Below the pieces are notes generated by a model, which worked only from the letters and a program-made list of their open reading frames with translations, was not told where the DNA came from and ran no database searches. Of a stretch of DNA of 36,978 bases, positions 7,104-15,917 are shown piece by piece. The stretch is from positions 1 through 36,978 of IMG/VR virus record IMGVR_UViG_3300025154_000254; one strand, written 5' to 3'. This stretch comes from a virus. Every line of letters begins with the position of its first letter. Position 1 is the stretch's first letter. The position numbers and the translations under genes were made by a program.

Positions 7104-8384
7104 TTACATCATCATAAATGCCTCTCTAGCACCTAAGGGTGTAGGAGTTTCTTCTGTTCCTACCGTAGTATCTATTCCTAATTGCTTAGCACCATTTAAA
7201 ATCGTATTTACTACTTGTTGGCTGTTGGCTGCTTTTTTTTCTTCTACGCGTTCATAGATTTTAGAACTGAAGCCCAGAGGAGGAACGCCTTTGTTTTCTT
7301 CTAAAATTTCTTTGACAGCTTGTGCTCTTAGTATCTTAACGTCAGGTGACTTAGACATAGCATCTAATAGCACATCTCTACCGGCTTGAGAATTTGATAA
7401 TGTAGGAACTGTTTTTTGAACTGACATTAACTCATAATTGGAGACTTTACCCTTAAATACACCTAGACGTTCTAGTGCCGCAGATGCTTCTAATTTTTGC
7501 CACTCTTGTACGCCTTTAGATTTTAAGAAGTCTAAGTTTTTACCTGTAAGTTTTTCTAAAAAATGGACGCCCGCTAAATAAGGTCTCCCTATTATACCCG
7601 CTCCAACGCCTTGGTTATTAAGTTCTCGCATACGATTAATAATAACTAATTGATCTTGAGCAGATTCAGCATTTTTAATCGCATCATCCATGACCTTAGT
7701 ACCATATTTTATTTGCGTAAGTTGATTAGCGTGTTCAAACCGTTTTTCTTGCATTTTATCCTGGTGTTCTAAAGTTGCTTGTTGTCTTTTTTCTGCTGCA
7801 GAACGATTTAATGCTCCTTCTGTTTGCTTAGCAGATAATTGTTGTTGGAATCTGTTTTCTCCTAACGCTAAACCCATAAGTTCTTTTTGCATCTTTACAG
7901 GCATATTAGCTAATGTTTTAGCATCTAAAGCAGGAAGCTTAGGAGCTGCAATTACACCAGAAGTTGGAGTTGGGGATGGAGGTGGTGTGATACCAGGTAC
8001 TTCTTGAGTAGACTGAGGTAATGGTATATTAGGTTGCGCTGTAGCAGGTGTAGCACCCATAAGTTGCTGCATAGGAGTTAATGGCATTTGCATCCCGCTA
8101 GGTTGGCCCTGGTTCAGCATCTGAGATAGATATTGAGCATAGGCTTGTCTAGCAGGAGTCTCTAATTTTTGCTGATACGCTAGTTGTTGAATTTTAGGAT
8201 CCATCTTAGATAAATATCTAGATTCTTCAGGACTATAGCCTATACTTTCAAAACCTTTGGCTGTTTCGTTTTGGTGGAACCGCTGTAGCTTCATTTGGGC
8301 TAAAGCTTCTAACCCACTGCCTAGACCTTTGCCTAAAGCATAACCTAGATTGCCGCCTGGAGATGTTTCTTGTATTACTTGCAT
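7104..8384 (-). CDS. Putative internal virion/ejection protein
   Basis: This 426-aa protein opens with a Gly-rich helix (GGNLGYALGKGLGSGLEALAQMKLQRF), followed by a Gln/Pro/Met-rich linker (about 85-150) and a long charged helical region (about 185-235, AEKRQQATLEHQDKMQEKRF), then a mixed C-terminal domain. Alpha-helical, Gln-rich proteins with Gly/Ala N-termini between tail and lysis genes are typical of podovirus ejection proteins that leave the capsid ahead of DNA. There is no transglycosylase motif. This role is inferred from composition and position, not recognised homology. Confidence 0.5.
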   Translation of the reverse strand: MQVIQETSPGGNLGYALGKGLGSGLEALAQMKLQRFHQNETAKGFESIGYSPEESRYLSKMDPKIQQLAYQQKLETPARQAYAQYLSQMLNQGQPSGMQMPLTPMQQLMGATPATAQPNIPLPQSTQEVPGITPPPSPTPTSGVIAAPKLPALDAKTLANMPVKMQKELMGLALGENRFQQQLSAKQTEGALNRSAAEKRQQATLEHQDKMQEKRFEHANQLTQIKYGTKVMDDAIKNAESAQDQLVIINRMRELNNQGVGAGIIGRPYLAGVHFLEKLTGKNLDFLKSKGVQEWQKLEASAALERLGVFKGKVSNYELMSVQKTVPTLSNSQAGRDVLLDAMSKSPDVKILRAQAVKEILEENKGVPPLGFSSKIYERVEEKKAANSQQVVNTILNGAKQLGIDTTVGTEETPTPLGAREAFMMM

Positions 8385-8398
8385 GATTTATCCTTGTT

Positions 8399-8962
8399 TT
8401 ATATAAGACCTAATAACATGGGCAATACTTTAACAAGCGCTTGAACCATGTCTGGAGTAGCTGCTGTAGTAGTCCCCTCTAAAAATCCTGGTTGACGTTG
8501 ATGATATATGTTTTCAAAACTAGGCTGCATCATCATACCTAACATATTCATCAAATTACCTTGTTGTTGTAATCCATATTGAGACCTTAAAGCACCTAAT
8601 CCTGTTTCAAAATCTTTGCCCGCAGAACCTAACATCTGAGGCAATGCACTAGAAGCAGCTGTATTATTAGAAGACCCTGCGAATCTCTCCATAATAGAGG
8701 GGATAGTATCCTCTCTAAATCCTTGCCGCATCTGTTGCGCTATAGGTTCAAAACTAAGATCATGACCACCTAATCTACCGCCTAACATCTGCAACAACTG
8801 CGACTTTAGATCACTCTGTTGAGGGGTGAGATTAGAATACTGTTGAACTGATGCAGGAGTTCCAGAAAAAAAACCACCTTGTTGTTGTGTAGGTTGAAGT
8901 TGCTCCTGCGATCCTCGCATAGCATAAGCTGCAGGCCCCATTAAAAATTCAGAAAATGCCAT
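8399..8962 (-). CDS. Putative internal virion protein, paralogue of the next gene upstream
   Basis: This 187-aa Gln/Met/Leu-rich protein begins MAFSEFLMG, parallel to MPFADFALG of its upstream neighbour. Both then carry an amphipathic segment of the form S/TP-Q-x-x-L-x-x-Q-I/L-L-x-L/M-L near residue 45 or 25, and later a D-F-x-x-G-L-x-A-L-R-x-x-Y-G motif (here DFETGLGALRSQYG). The C-terminus is hydrophobic (ALVKVLPMLLGLI). It may be a virion protein that interacts with membrane during ejection. Three in-line genes (7104-9521) of similar composition look like one functional group. Confidence 0.5.
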   Translation of the reverse strand: MAFSEFLMGPAAYAMRGSQEQLQPTQQQGGFFSGTPASVQQYSNLTPQQSDLKSQLLQMLGGRLGGHDLSFEPIAQQMRQGFREDTIPSIMERFAGSSNNTAASSALPQMLGSAGKDFETGLGALRSQYGLQQQGNLMNMLGMMMQPSFENIYHQRQPGFLEGTTTAATPDMVQALVKVLPMLLGLI

Positions 8963-8972
8963 ATTAAACTCC

Positions 8973-9521
8973 TTAAATTATTGGCCTTTTTTTATTAAAC
9001 ATATTTATACCATGCATAGTATCAAACTGGTTCCAGTAATATCTTTCAGCATAAGGATTATCACAATACTTATCATAAATATCCCTAAAATCATTAAACC
9101 TATCTGTCCATGGAGCTTGCCAGTTACCTTGTTGTATCACACCAGAACTTGCGCCACCAGTTCCTGCTACATTTAACGATGGGCCTAAAATATTTAATAG
9201 ATTAGGTATAGTTGCCCCCGCCATTTGAAGTATTTTTTCTTGCGGTATGTTGTAAGGGTTTGCTCCATATGCAATACGCAAAGCTTGTAACCCTGAAGAA
9301 AAATCACGCTTATGATCATTAATAATCGCAGAAAGAACAGGGCTATTTTCATGGAAAGTAGGAGCACCACTAGATTCTTGAGATATAGGGTTATCATAAA
9401 CCCCAGATTTACCTTGAAGAAGCGCCAGGATTTGATCTTCTAGCTGTTTTTGAGATGGAGATACAGTCGGCACATGTTCAATGCGCATGGGTGAACCTAA
9501 AGCAAAATCTGCGAAAGGCAT
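8973..9521 (-). CDS. Putative internal virion protein, tandem paralogue
   Basis: This 182-aa protein shares the N-terminal FADFALG motif, the SQKQLEDQILALLQG helix and the DFSSGLQALRIAYG motif with the downstream gene, so the two are diverged tandem copies. It differs at the C-terminus, which is rich in Tyr, Asn and Asp (DRFNDFRDIYDKY) rather than hydrophobic. It is the first minus-strand gene after the plus-strand insertion at 9620 and is preceded by its own spacer with a possible promoter. The function is unknown. Confidence 0.5.
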   Translation of the reverse strand: MPFADFALGSPMRIEHVPTVSPSQKQLEDQILALLQGKSGVYDNPISQESSGAPTFHENSPVLSAIINDHKRDFSSGLQALRIAYGANPYNIPQEKILQMAGATIPNLLNILGPSLNVAGTGGASSGVIQQGNWQAPWTDRFNDFRDIYDKYCDNPYAERYYWNQFDTMHGINMFNKKRPII

Positions 9522-9619
9522 TAACTACTCCTTAAGTGGTGGTCTTCTGGATGGTCTTTTATACTATAAGAAGAGATTATTCAGAGAGCTATTTATAGAA
9601 CCACCTAGGGAGCAAAACT
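9522..9619. promoter_or_regulatory. Divergent intergenic region with candidate promoter elements
   Basis: This 98-bp spacer separates a minus-strand gene from the only ordinary plus-strand gene in the late block, so that gene must have its own promoter here. TATACT-like sequence at about 9560-9566 could be a -10 element. The plus gene has a good AGGGAG ribosome-binding site. The spacer also carries GCTATTTATAG (about 9588), a motif that recurs in the gaps before the capsid gene and at 19716. No convincing -35 box is visible. Confidence 0.4.
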
Positions 9620-10180
9620 ATGCCAGATGAACAAATACTGTCTACGCAAGATATAGGAGCTTATCTACCTACGACTAATGTGTGGGATGTGTCTGCTATC
9701 TATAATATGGATATCAATAGCGAACAGTTTAAAGAGCTGTTCGTTCGGTTATATCAAAACGTTAACTTGATCGCAGTAAATACAAACCTTAAAGACACAG
9801 GATATTATTTAAACCAAGAGTTTTTATGTGGGCAGCAGTATTTTCCTGATTCTAATTTGACTGAGATAAATGCTAACCCTAACCCACCTAATAGGTCTGT
9901 ATATCGCCAAGTATATGACTTTGGAGCTCTACCTAACGCAGCAACTGTATCTATACTTCATGGGATTACTTATATACCAGGATTGAGTTTTACTCGCATT
10001 TATGGGTGCGCCACTTATAACAATGGAGCTGGAGCTTTACAAAGCTTTCCTATACCACGCGTTCACCCTACTGACCCTGTTGAAATCTTAGTCGATCAAA
10101 CTAAGATTTACATCAGTACTATAACAGATATGACTATATATACGCAGTGTTATATAGTTCTTGAGTATATAAAGTCATAA
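9620..10180 (+). CDS. Conserved-looking phage protein on the opposite strand
   Basis: This 186-aa protein is unnamed. Its second half has a regular beta pattern: VYRQVYDFGALPNAATVS, HGI, a FTRIYGCATYNNG turn, SFPIPRVHPTDPVEI, and a final TIYTQCYIVLEYIKS. That fold pattern (fGaLp / HGI / iyG / PiP / leYi) resembles small virion proteins found beside tail genes in other phages, but I cannot attach a function. AGGGAG precedes the ATG. It is convergent with the beta-propeller tail gene, the two stop codons abutting at 10180/10181 with no room for a terminator. It is the only plus-strand structural-region gene apart from the intron endonuclease. Confidence 0.6.
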   Translation: MPDEQILSTQDIGAYLPTTNVWDVSAIYNMDINSEQFKELFVRLYQNVNLIAVNTNLKDTGYYLNQEFLCGQQYFPDSNLTEINANPNPPNRSVYRQVYDFGALPNAATVSILHGITYIPGLSFTRIYGCATYNNGAGALQSFPIPRVHPTDPVEILVDQTKIYISTITDMTIYTQCYIVLEYIKS

Positions 10181-12394
10181 CTAAAACTGATACTGTGATG
10201 TAGGCTGAGCATAAAACATTATGGCATGCATTTGGAAGTCCACAAATGCAACATTAGGATTTACCATCATTTCATCATTAAGATAGAGATGTAATTGAAT
10301 AGTAGCGCCTTCAGATGCTAGATATAACATATGCCATGCTCGTTCTTCTGAAGCTTCTAGGCTGCCCATTCCTGGAGTAATTACAGCAGATGTTGGCAAT
10401 ATACCACCCTCTATAAAGTCTGATGATGTAGAAGGGGTAAAATCTACTGCTATAGTACTATCTGTATCTTGTAGATCCACGAGAAAATTAACTTTATTGA
10501 TCTGAGCATTACGATCTTTTGAAGAATAAAAGTTATAATCCTTAGTCAAAATGTCTATTCTACTGACCAAAGAAAAAGATACGCCTCCAGGATAAATTCC
10601 TGATAAATACTGATCGCCAACTACTTGGTTCACGGTTATATGATGTGCATCTACTACAGTCTGTACTTCAAATATAATTGTTGTGCCTGCGCTTATAGCA
10701 AATTCAGTAAGTGCTGTAGCTATATAATCACCTGCAGCAAGGTTATGGTTAATAATCGTCATAGTATTATCAACCCAGTCTGTTAATTGCAGAGATATAG
10801 AGTTTTTAGGGAGATCTGTATCTACCAAAAACACATAACCTTGTTGGTTGCCTGCTAAGATCTGTAGCGCATTAGCATTATAATCTCCTGATCCCCACGG
10901 TTCAGTCCATTGAGACCACGGTATGGTTAAGCTTGCCCATGTAACTCCCGCCTGTTTTTTAAAGAAACCAAAACAGGTAATACTATCATCATTAAACGAC
11001 CATGATCCATTACGATAGTTATAGACTAGAACACGAGTAGGATATAGATTGTCTGGTTTATCTACGCTAGGGAAAGACCAATAAACCATCTCATTATGAT
11101 AATCACGTATGCCATAAACACGCATAGGACCATCATTATCGTTATGGATCTGGAATACCTTTTCTGGAATCTTTTGGTCTATACGCTCTACTTGTGCGCC
11201 ATTACAAGCATGGACGCCTACATTACCTACGCTAAATACGATCTTATCAAAAGGAACTGTAGCAAATGTAGCATCGCAGCCAAGTGCAGTATCTATCTTT
11301 TGCCATAAGAAAGGCTGAGCTTGGTTTCCCGTATAGACTATTTCCCAAGTACTAGACTCGAAGAAAACTATAAGACGATCTTTTAAGAACTCTGCAGACG
11401 TAATAGCTTCTGCAGTAGCAGCATCTATAGTGCCACCTTTATTTTTTAAATCAGTGCGGAATGCAGTATCAGATGTAAAATCTCCCACTTGAGAAAATCT
11501 ACAACGTTGGGGGAATGAAGTCTGTGTAGAGGCTACTTTTTCTATAGTATTAAGAAATAATAAGCGACCATGGAACTGTACAATAATAAGACAAGTCTCT
11601 ACCGTATAATCACCGCTACTATCCGCTGTTTTAGGGTTTATAGTATGCCATGAAGGTGTAGGAGTTTCATTACCATACCAGTATTTAATCTGATCAGCAT
11701 AGTTAAAATTAGTAACAAAGAAGAGTACTTGTAATGTAGCTAAGTGTGAAATAGGATCAACCGCTAAATTACGTACAGTGGCATCCCAAAAAAACTGTAT
11801 ATCTGTACCTTGCCAATATGCAGTGCCTAATCTATCCCATCCTGTGGCTGCAGTATATTGATAGGCATAACGTGTATCAAACGCATACGTAGGTTCACTG
11901 TTTAAATCTGCATTTTCATAAGTTAATAAACCCATAACAGGCAATGCAGGATAAAAATAAACATCTGTTAGCGCCGCAGCACCAACAAATACAAAAGCAC
12001 CAGTCGTAGTATTAAAAGTATGAGTAGTAGATGCTCCTGTAGTTAACATAACTGCAGGTATCCCTAATGCGTTTACGGTAAAAATCTCTGCGCCGATAGA
12101 AAACAATTGCCCTATAGCAGGAGTAACATTAGTAACACTACCACTTAGATGACCTAATCCTCCTCCGTCATCATTAGTAGTCCCTACTTTAACACGTAAT
12201 CGTGTATACAATGGCTGTAGATCTATAGACTTACTAGTATTCATAGGCTTAGAGCCAAACCGTTTTCTTACGCGTTCGCGCCAAACATAAGCATTATTAA
12301 GCTGAGCAAAAGCATCATCAGGAATTAGAAATGGTTTAATATTATCTTGAAGTCCTGTGTTTATGTGAGAAATAAGAAAGCGATCGGCAGCCAT
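10181..12394 (-). CDS. Beta-propeller tail/head-completion protein
   Basis: This 737-aa protein starts with a pattern typical of podovirus tail hub or stabilisation proteins (P22 gp10-like group): INTGLQDNIKPFLIPDDAFAQLNNAY, then RKRFGSKP. The body is made of repeated Trp/Tyr-rich beta strands (for example DRLIVFFESSTWEIVYTG, IVFSVGNVGVHACNGAQV, VLVYNYRNGSWSF) as in a beta-propeller. It probably closes the portal channel and seats the tail fibres. It sits between a gp53-like fibre protein and the connector genes. The family assignment rests on the overall pattern; the exact role is inferred. Confidence 0.65.
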   Translation of the reverse strand: MAADRFLISHINTGLQDNIKPFLIPDDAFAQLNNAYVWRERVRKRFGSKPMNTSKSIDLQPLYTRLRVKVGTTNDDGGGLGHLSGSVTNVTPAIGQLFSIGAEIFTVNALGIPAVMLTTGASTTHTFNTTTGAFVFVGAAALTDVYFYPALPVMGLLTYENADLNSEPTYAFDTRYAYQYTAATGWDRLGTAYWQGTDIQFFWDATVRNLAVDPISHLATLQVLFFVTNFNYADQIKYWYGNETPTPSWHTINPKTADSSGDYTVETCLIIVQFHGRLLFLNTIEKVASTQTSFPQRCRFSQVGDFTSDTAFRTDLKNKGGTIDAATAEAITSAEFLKDRLIVFFESSTWEIVYTGNQAQPFLWQKIDTALGCDATFATVPFDKIVFSVGNVGVHACNGAQVERIDQKIPEKVFQIHNDNDGPMRVYGIRDYHNEMVYWSFPSVDKPDNLYPTRVLVYNYRNGSWSFNDDSITCFGFFKKQAGVTWASLTIPWSQWTEPWGSGDYNANALQILAGNQQGYVFLVDTDLPKNSISLQLTDWVDNTMTIINHNLAAGDYIATALTEFAISAGTTIIFEVQTVVDAHHITVNQVVGDQYLSGIYPGGVSFSLVSRIDILTKDYNFYSSKDRNAQINKVNFLVDLQDTDSTIAVDFTPSTSSDFIEGGILPTSAVITPGMGSLEASEERAWHMLYLASEGATIQLHLYLNDEMMVNPNVAFVDFQMHAIMFYAQPTSQYQF

Positions 12395-12395
12395 A

Positions 12396-12977
12396 TTAAT
12401 GTCCTATAGCTAGATATTGCGCTACGGTTGCGCCTGTTGTAGATGCAGCTATAGCATTAAATCCTGTAATAGTTGGAGCTACGCTTGAATCAAGTGTTAC
12501 CGTATCTGTTGGGGTACTAGATGCTATGGTTAAAAATATTGCGAATGGAGCGGCAGCAAAAACTGGTATAGTTGCTCCTGCAGGGAAATTAGTCAATGTA
12601 GAAGTGTTATGAGGAAGATTAGCAGTTTGACCCCATTTTAGCAAAAGACCTCCAGGAAGCCTCGCCCATCCAGGATAAGCAAAGCTACTCGATGGAGTCA
12701 TAGGTATAACCGTACCATTGCTCTCTTGCCGTAGAAATAAACCTGATAGCCCTGTCCCTATATTTTTAGTATAAAGAGACATCTCAGCTATAGCTGAGGC
12801 TACATCTGCCCCTTGGTTAGGCATTTGTAAGAACTTATGCTTACCTTCTCCTGTTAAATTCATCTGAACATGATTAACTGCAAAGTCAGTATCTATAGTA
12901 GCAAAATTAGTTAATATCTGAGGCTGAGAATTATTGGGTTGGTCTGTTGCTTTGGGTATATTGTTATTGTAAGCCAT
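12396..12977 (-). CDS. Tail fibre protein with gp53-like C-terminal domain
   Basis: This 193-aa protein begins NNNIPKATDQPNNSQPQILTN, a frequent N-terminus of phage fibre or baseplate-associated proteins, followed by FAVNHVQMNLTGEGKHKF. The C-terminal half matches the gp53-like fibre domain: a LPGGLLLKWGQ strand at about 107-117, a TNFPAGATIPVFAAAPFAIFLT stretch, an ITGFNA segment, and the terminal YLAIGH. In related phages this domain binds host surface structures or neighbouring tail proteins. It overlaps nothing and ends 1 bp from the start of the beta-propeller gene, so it is co-translated. Confidence 0.75.
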   Translation of the reverse strand: MAYNNNIPKATDQPNNSQPQILTNFATIDTDFAVNHVQMNLTGEGKHKFLQMPNQGADVASAIAEMSLYTKNIGTGLSGLFLRQESNGTVIPMTPSSSFAYPGWARLPGGLLLKWGQTANLPHNTSTLTNFPAGATIPVFAAAPFAIFLTIASSTPTDTVTLDSSVAPTITGFNAIAASTTGATVAQYLAIGH

Positions 12978-12992
12978 ATAAGTTCCTTAAAA

Positions 12993-13991
12993 TTAAAATG
13001 GTCCGCCCATAGGGTTCCACCCAAAGCCGCCAGCTCCTATACCTGTTTGTTCTGTATATATCGTACTAGCGCGTTCTTTAGTCATATCTACTATAGTACG
13101 ACGTAATACTAAGCGTTCTTGTACTTTATACTCAGGCATAATTAAATTAACGCTGTCTAAATCAGAGCGATCTTCAAATATCTTTTTAGAAGCCCCATAA
13201 GCAATATATTGCCACCATTGTTCAAGCTCAGGGATATCACCATTAACAAGAAGACTAGTAGGTCGGTTATAAACTTCAAAGTTAACCTGGTACACCTGGT
13301 CTGGAATAGGTCTTAGATTAATAGCATCATTAAAATATAATAGTGCATTAGGTCGCGAAGCAGTATAAGGAACAGTCTCACTATTTATAGCAGCGCCAGC
13401 GGCAGGAGGAGTAGAAAAAGTAAGAGAAAAAACACCAGTAAGATAATCGATAGTTCCAGTACCAGTACCATATAAAAGTCCATCGCCTGGGGTAGGGTTA
13501 GTAGTCCCAAACCCATCTGTAAGATATAAAGGATTATTGCTAGCATCCTTAGATACGAAAGTTACCTTAGTTCTTAATAAAGGAACGGCATTAACTGTAC
13601 CTGTAAAATTAACACCAGTACCATCACCTACAGTACCTATGCTTAAGATCGTATTAATCTCAGGATAGATGTTATAAAACTGTTCACGTGATTGCGACCA
13701 AAACATCGGATATCCAGCACAATAAGCAGGTTGCTCTGCACTGATATAGAGATTTTTGAAATCATAAAAGGGATCACCAACTATGGTGTTACTCTGATAC
13801 CATCCTATATTAGGCTTGGTGTAAAAAGTGAACGTCTTCCGCAAGTTAAATAACCGCAGTTGATTGGGGATATCATAAAGGATAAAGGTATTAATATAAT
13901 CATTGATATCAGCATCACTAAGTTGAGAGATAGAAGGGCTTCTTGTTAGTCGACGTACTTTGTCACGTATAGTCAATAATGTAGCGGCCAT
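12993..13991 (-). CDS. Head-tail connector/adaptor-like protein
   Basis: This 332-aa protein starts with helices (TLLTIRDKVRRLTRSPSISQLSDADINDYINTF), a pattern typical of phage adaptor proteins that sit below the portal. A long beta-rich insert follows (about 110-210, with VGDGTGVNFTGTVNAVPLL and GDGLLYGTGTGTIDYLTGVF). The C-terminal helical part holds YNRPTSLL, PELEQWWQYIAYGASKKIFED and VQERLVLRRTIV, as in connector or gp4-like proteins. It has AAGGAG upstream of the ATG. The position between capsid-side and tail-side genes supports the call. Confidence 0.6.
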   Translation of the reverse strand: MAATLLTIRDKVRRLTRSPSISQLSDADINDYINTFILYDIPNQLRLFNLRKTFTFYTKPNIGWYQSNTIVGDPFYDFKNLYISAEQPAYCAGYPMFWSQSREQFYNIYPEINTILSIGTVGDGTGVNFTGTVNAVPLLRTKVTFVSKDASNNPLYLTDGFGTTNPTPGDGLLYGTGTGTIDYLTGVFSLTFSTPPAAGAAINSETVPYTASRPNALLYFNDAINLRPIPDQVYQVNFEVYNRPTSLLVNGDIPELEQWWQYIAYGASKKIFEDRSDLDSVNLIMPEYKVQERLVLRRTIVDMTKERASTIYTEQTGIGAGGFGWNPMGGPF

Positions 13992-14012
13992 AAAGCTCCT
14001 TACTTATATAAT

Positions 14013-14048
14013 AACTTGTACTTGTATCATCCTAACAAGAAGCAAGTT
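14013..14048 (-). terminator. Imperfect hairpin, candidate terminator
   Basis: On the minus strand AACTTGCTTCTTGT can pair with ACAAGTACAAGTT, leaving a small internal bulge and a short loop, followed by TATTATAT. It lies between the 119-aa gene and the connector gene. The stem is interrupted and the U tract is weak, so it may only attenuate transcription. Confidence 0.4.
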
Positions 14049-14070
14049 CTATCTCTATCTTAATACCCGC

Positions 14071-14430
14071 CTAGCCATATATATTATGCTCTGCTTGATC
14101 TAGTTGTGAGTTAATCTCAGCCATAGGAATACACTGTGGAACTGATCTATATTCTATAGCACTAGTAGGTACCGTTAAAGGAGCAAATCCTATGCTATTT
14201 ATAGGCATCGTAAACTCAGTAGGCGATATCACTGTAATAGGAGCATAGAGATTGTTTATCTCTGGCATCCCAAAGTAACGTGGTATAACTATCCTTACTA
14301 TTAGCCCCGTCTTATAAAGATGAGCAAATGAAGTTGTAATCGTAGTAATCTCTCCTTGGCCTATAGTATTTATTATGCGCATTGCAGGTTGAATAATAGG
14401 ATTAGGATAAGCATAAAATGGATCAGCCAC
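14071..14430 (-). CDS. Small head/tail structural protein with FCCH-like fold
   Basis: This 119-aa protein contains a beta pattern (ITTSFAHLYKTGLIVRIVIP, FGMPEIN, PITVISPTEFTMPI) that also occurs in the larger protein at 14898-15908 (SVTHGFTVGQVLRMSIP, FGMTQLSEL, VLAVNTTTNTITI). The two share one domain, of the kind sometimes annotated as ubiquitin-activating E1 FCCH-like in phage structural proteins. It starts with GTG and overlaps the upstream gene by 8 bases, so translation is probably coupled. It is a minor head or connector component by inference. Confidence 0.6.
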   Translation of the reverse strand: MADPFYAYPNPIIQPAMRIINTIGQGEITTITTSFAHLYKTGLIVRIVIPRYFGMPEINNLYAPITVISPTEFTMPINSIGFAPLTVPTSAIEYRSVPQCIPMAEINSQLDQAEHNIYG

Positions 14431-14824
14431 GTGGATCCACTATGATACTAGGAGACTCTACGACAATATCCAATTCAGGCAAGAACTCTAAGCTTTGAAA
14501 CCCAAATCGTTGCACACGTTCACCAATAGAAGGGATTAAAGCGCCACTTTCGTCTTTAGTATGTTTATATACAGGATAATTACAGTTACGGTTAAGATGT
14601 TTAGCTATCATCATAGGTATGGTATAAATTTGACCATCTACATAAGTAACTGTAACGGTCTCATCTTCTTTATGCTTTCTAAAAGAAAAAGTTAGTGCTT
14701 CTCCGGGAGTTTCATAACTACGGAAAATACCTTTTACCATCTGATGATCTTGCTCAAACTCTAACTTTTCACGTGCTATAGTTGCATCATCTTTAACGAT
14801 ACGTTTTTGCTTTACAAATACCAT
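14423..14824 (-). CDS. Conserved head-module protein
   Basis: This 133-aa protein is charged and compact. It contains ETPGEALTFSFRKHK (a PG turn and Lys/Arg-rich strand), DGQIYTIPMMIAKHLNRNC (about 83-101) and a C-terminal FGFQSLEFLPELDI. Proteins with a short pattern of a strand, IP-x-x-x-A-x-H-L-N and a Cys occur next to N4-gp56 capsid genes in other phages, where they count as minor virion or head-assembly proteins. No enzyme motif is visible. It is separated from the upstream structural gene by a perfect palindrome. Confidence 0.55.
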   Translation of the reverse strand: MVFVKQKRIVKDDATIAREKLEFEQDHQMVKGIFRSYETPGEALTFSFRKHKEDETVTVTYVDGQIYTIPMMIAKHLNRNCNYPVYKHTKDESGALIPSIGERVQRFGFQSLEFLPELDIVVESPSIIVDPRG

Positions 14825-14840
14825 GGTTTCCTTTCTTGGC

Positions 14841-14866
14841 GGAGAGAAGCTGCGCAGCTTCTCTCC
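14841..14866. terminator. 26-bp perfect palindrome in the head module
   Basis: GGAGAGAAGCTGC is followed directly by its exact reverse complement. In RNA it forms a strong G+C-containing stem with a tight TGCGCA centre. It lies 17 bases before the 133-aa gene on the minus strand, so it may attenuate transcription between the abundant head proteins and the minor ones, or protect upstream mRNA from decay. There is no U tract, so it is not a classical terminator. Confidence 0.6.
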
Positions 14867-14897
14867 TATAATATGAACTCGAGATCATACGCTTTAG

Positions 14898-15908
14898 TTA
14901 TACGTTAAATGACTTACCTGCCATCCAATATAGAACGTCATTAGCCTGACCTGCAGGGGCTAAAGCACCAATTGGTAGATACATATTGATAGCACCAATA
15001 TTAACCGTTGCATCTAATAAATCATGAGGCATATAAGTTGTAGTAGCTACAGGATTAATACCTTGCGAGATATTTTCACCTATAGGAGCAGCTATAGCAG
15101 GAGTAAATGGCTGAGATATAGTTGTAGGTAATGTAAATGCAGTAAATGCACTTGTATCAACATCAATAGTAATGGTGTTGGTTGTGGTATTGACTGCAAG
15201 TACTGTAACTGCAAGCTCACTTAGCTGAGTCATCCCAAATGAATCAGGAATACTCATCCGTAGAACTTGTCCTACTGTAAATCCATGTGTTACTGAGAAA
15301 TTAACTACAGCATTAGTAGCTTGAGAAACACCGGTAACATAACGCCACCGTGGATAATAAATAGGATCCCAGTTAACTAACTGGTAATTACCACCTGTTA
15401 TAGTTTCTGCTATGCCACCAGGAAGATGATTAGCATCAACTGTAAAGCTAACACCTGGGTTAACAGCAGATACTGAGAAATCATATCCGCTAAGTGATGT
15501 TCCACCAGTTAAACTTGTTAACCTAACTACACTTGTATTAGCCGTTGCAGATATACCCGTAGTAGTAGCTGTTAAAAATACACCAGGGCTTGCTATAGCG
15601 CCTGTAATAGCGTAAAGAGTACCAAAAGGCGTAGTAGATGTATCTTGATAAAAGAACCCACTACCCGATGCTATAACAGCAGTTTTTACCGTAGGAGTTG
15701 CAGCTACAACGCATTCATATACTATACCACCACCTTGTGGCATGCCGGCTTGCCAGTAAAACTCATAACCTGTGTCATTTGCAATAGTAGCTGCTCTAGT
15801 GTAGTTAATAACACGCATCCAATCTATACCAGATCTCAAAGGTATAGTTTGAGGTACTGCAGTTGCTGGCTGTGTGATTTTACCTTGTTGAATAATAGTT
15901 CCGTCCAT
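14898..15908 (-). CDS. Structural protein next to the capsid gene
   Basis: This 336-aa protein is beta-rich with many Thr, Ala and Gly. The N-terminus (TIIQQGKITQPATAVPQTIP, then SGIDWMRVINYT) and mid-protein YEFYWQAGMPQGGGI look like a phage head decoration or tail-associated protein. The segment at about 195-260 matches the domain of the 119-aa protein at 14071. The C-terminus VLYWMAGKSFNV is typical of secreted or capsid-bound proteins without membrane segments. It lies 9 bases downstream of the capsid gene and should be expressed at high level. Decoration or head completion is inferred. Confidence 0.55.
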   Translation of the reverse strand: MDGTIIQQGKITQPATAVPQTIPLRSGIDWMRVINYTRAATIANDTGYEFYWQAGMPQGGGIVYECVVAATPTVKTAVIASGSGFFYQDTSTTPFGTLYAITGAIASPGVFLTATTTGISATANTSVVRLTSLTGGTSLSGYDFSVSAVNPGVSFTVDANHLPGGIAETITGGNYQLVNWDPIYYPRWRYVTGVSQATNAVVNFSVTHGFTVGQVLRMSIPDSFGMTQLSELAVTVLAVNTTTNTITIDVDTSAFTAFTLPTTISQPFTPAIAAPIGENISQGINPVATTTYMPHDLLDATVNIGAINMYLPIGALAPAGQANDVLYWMAGKSFNV

Positions 15909-15917
15909 GTTACCTCC

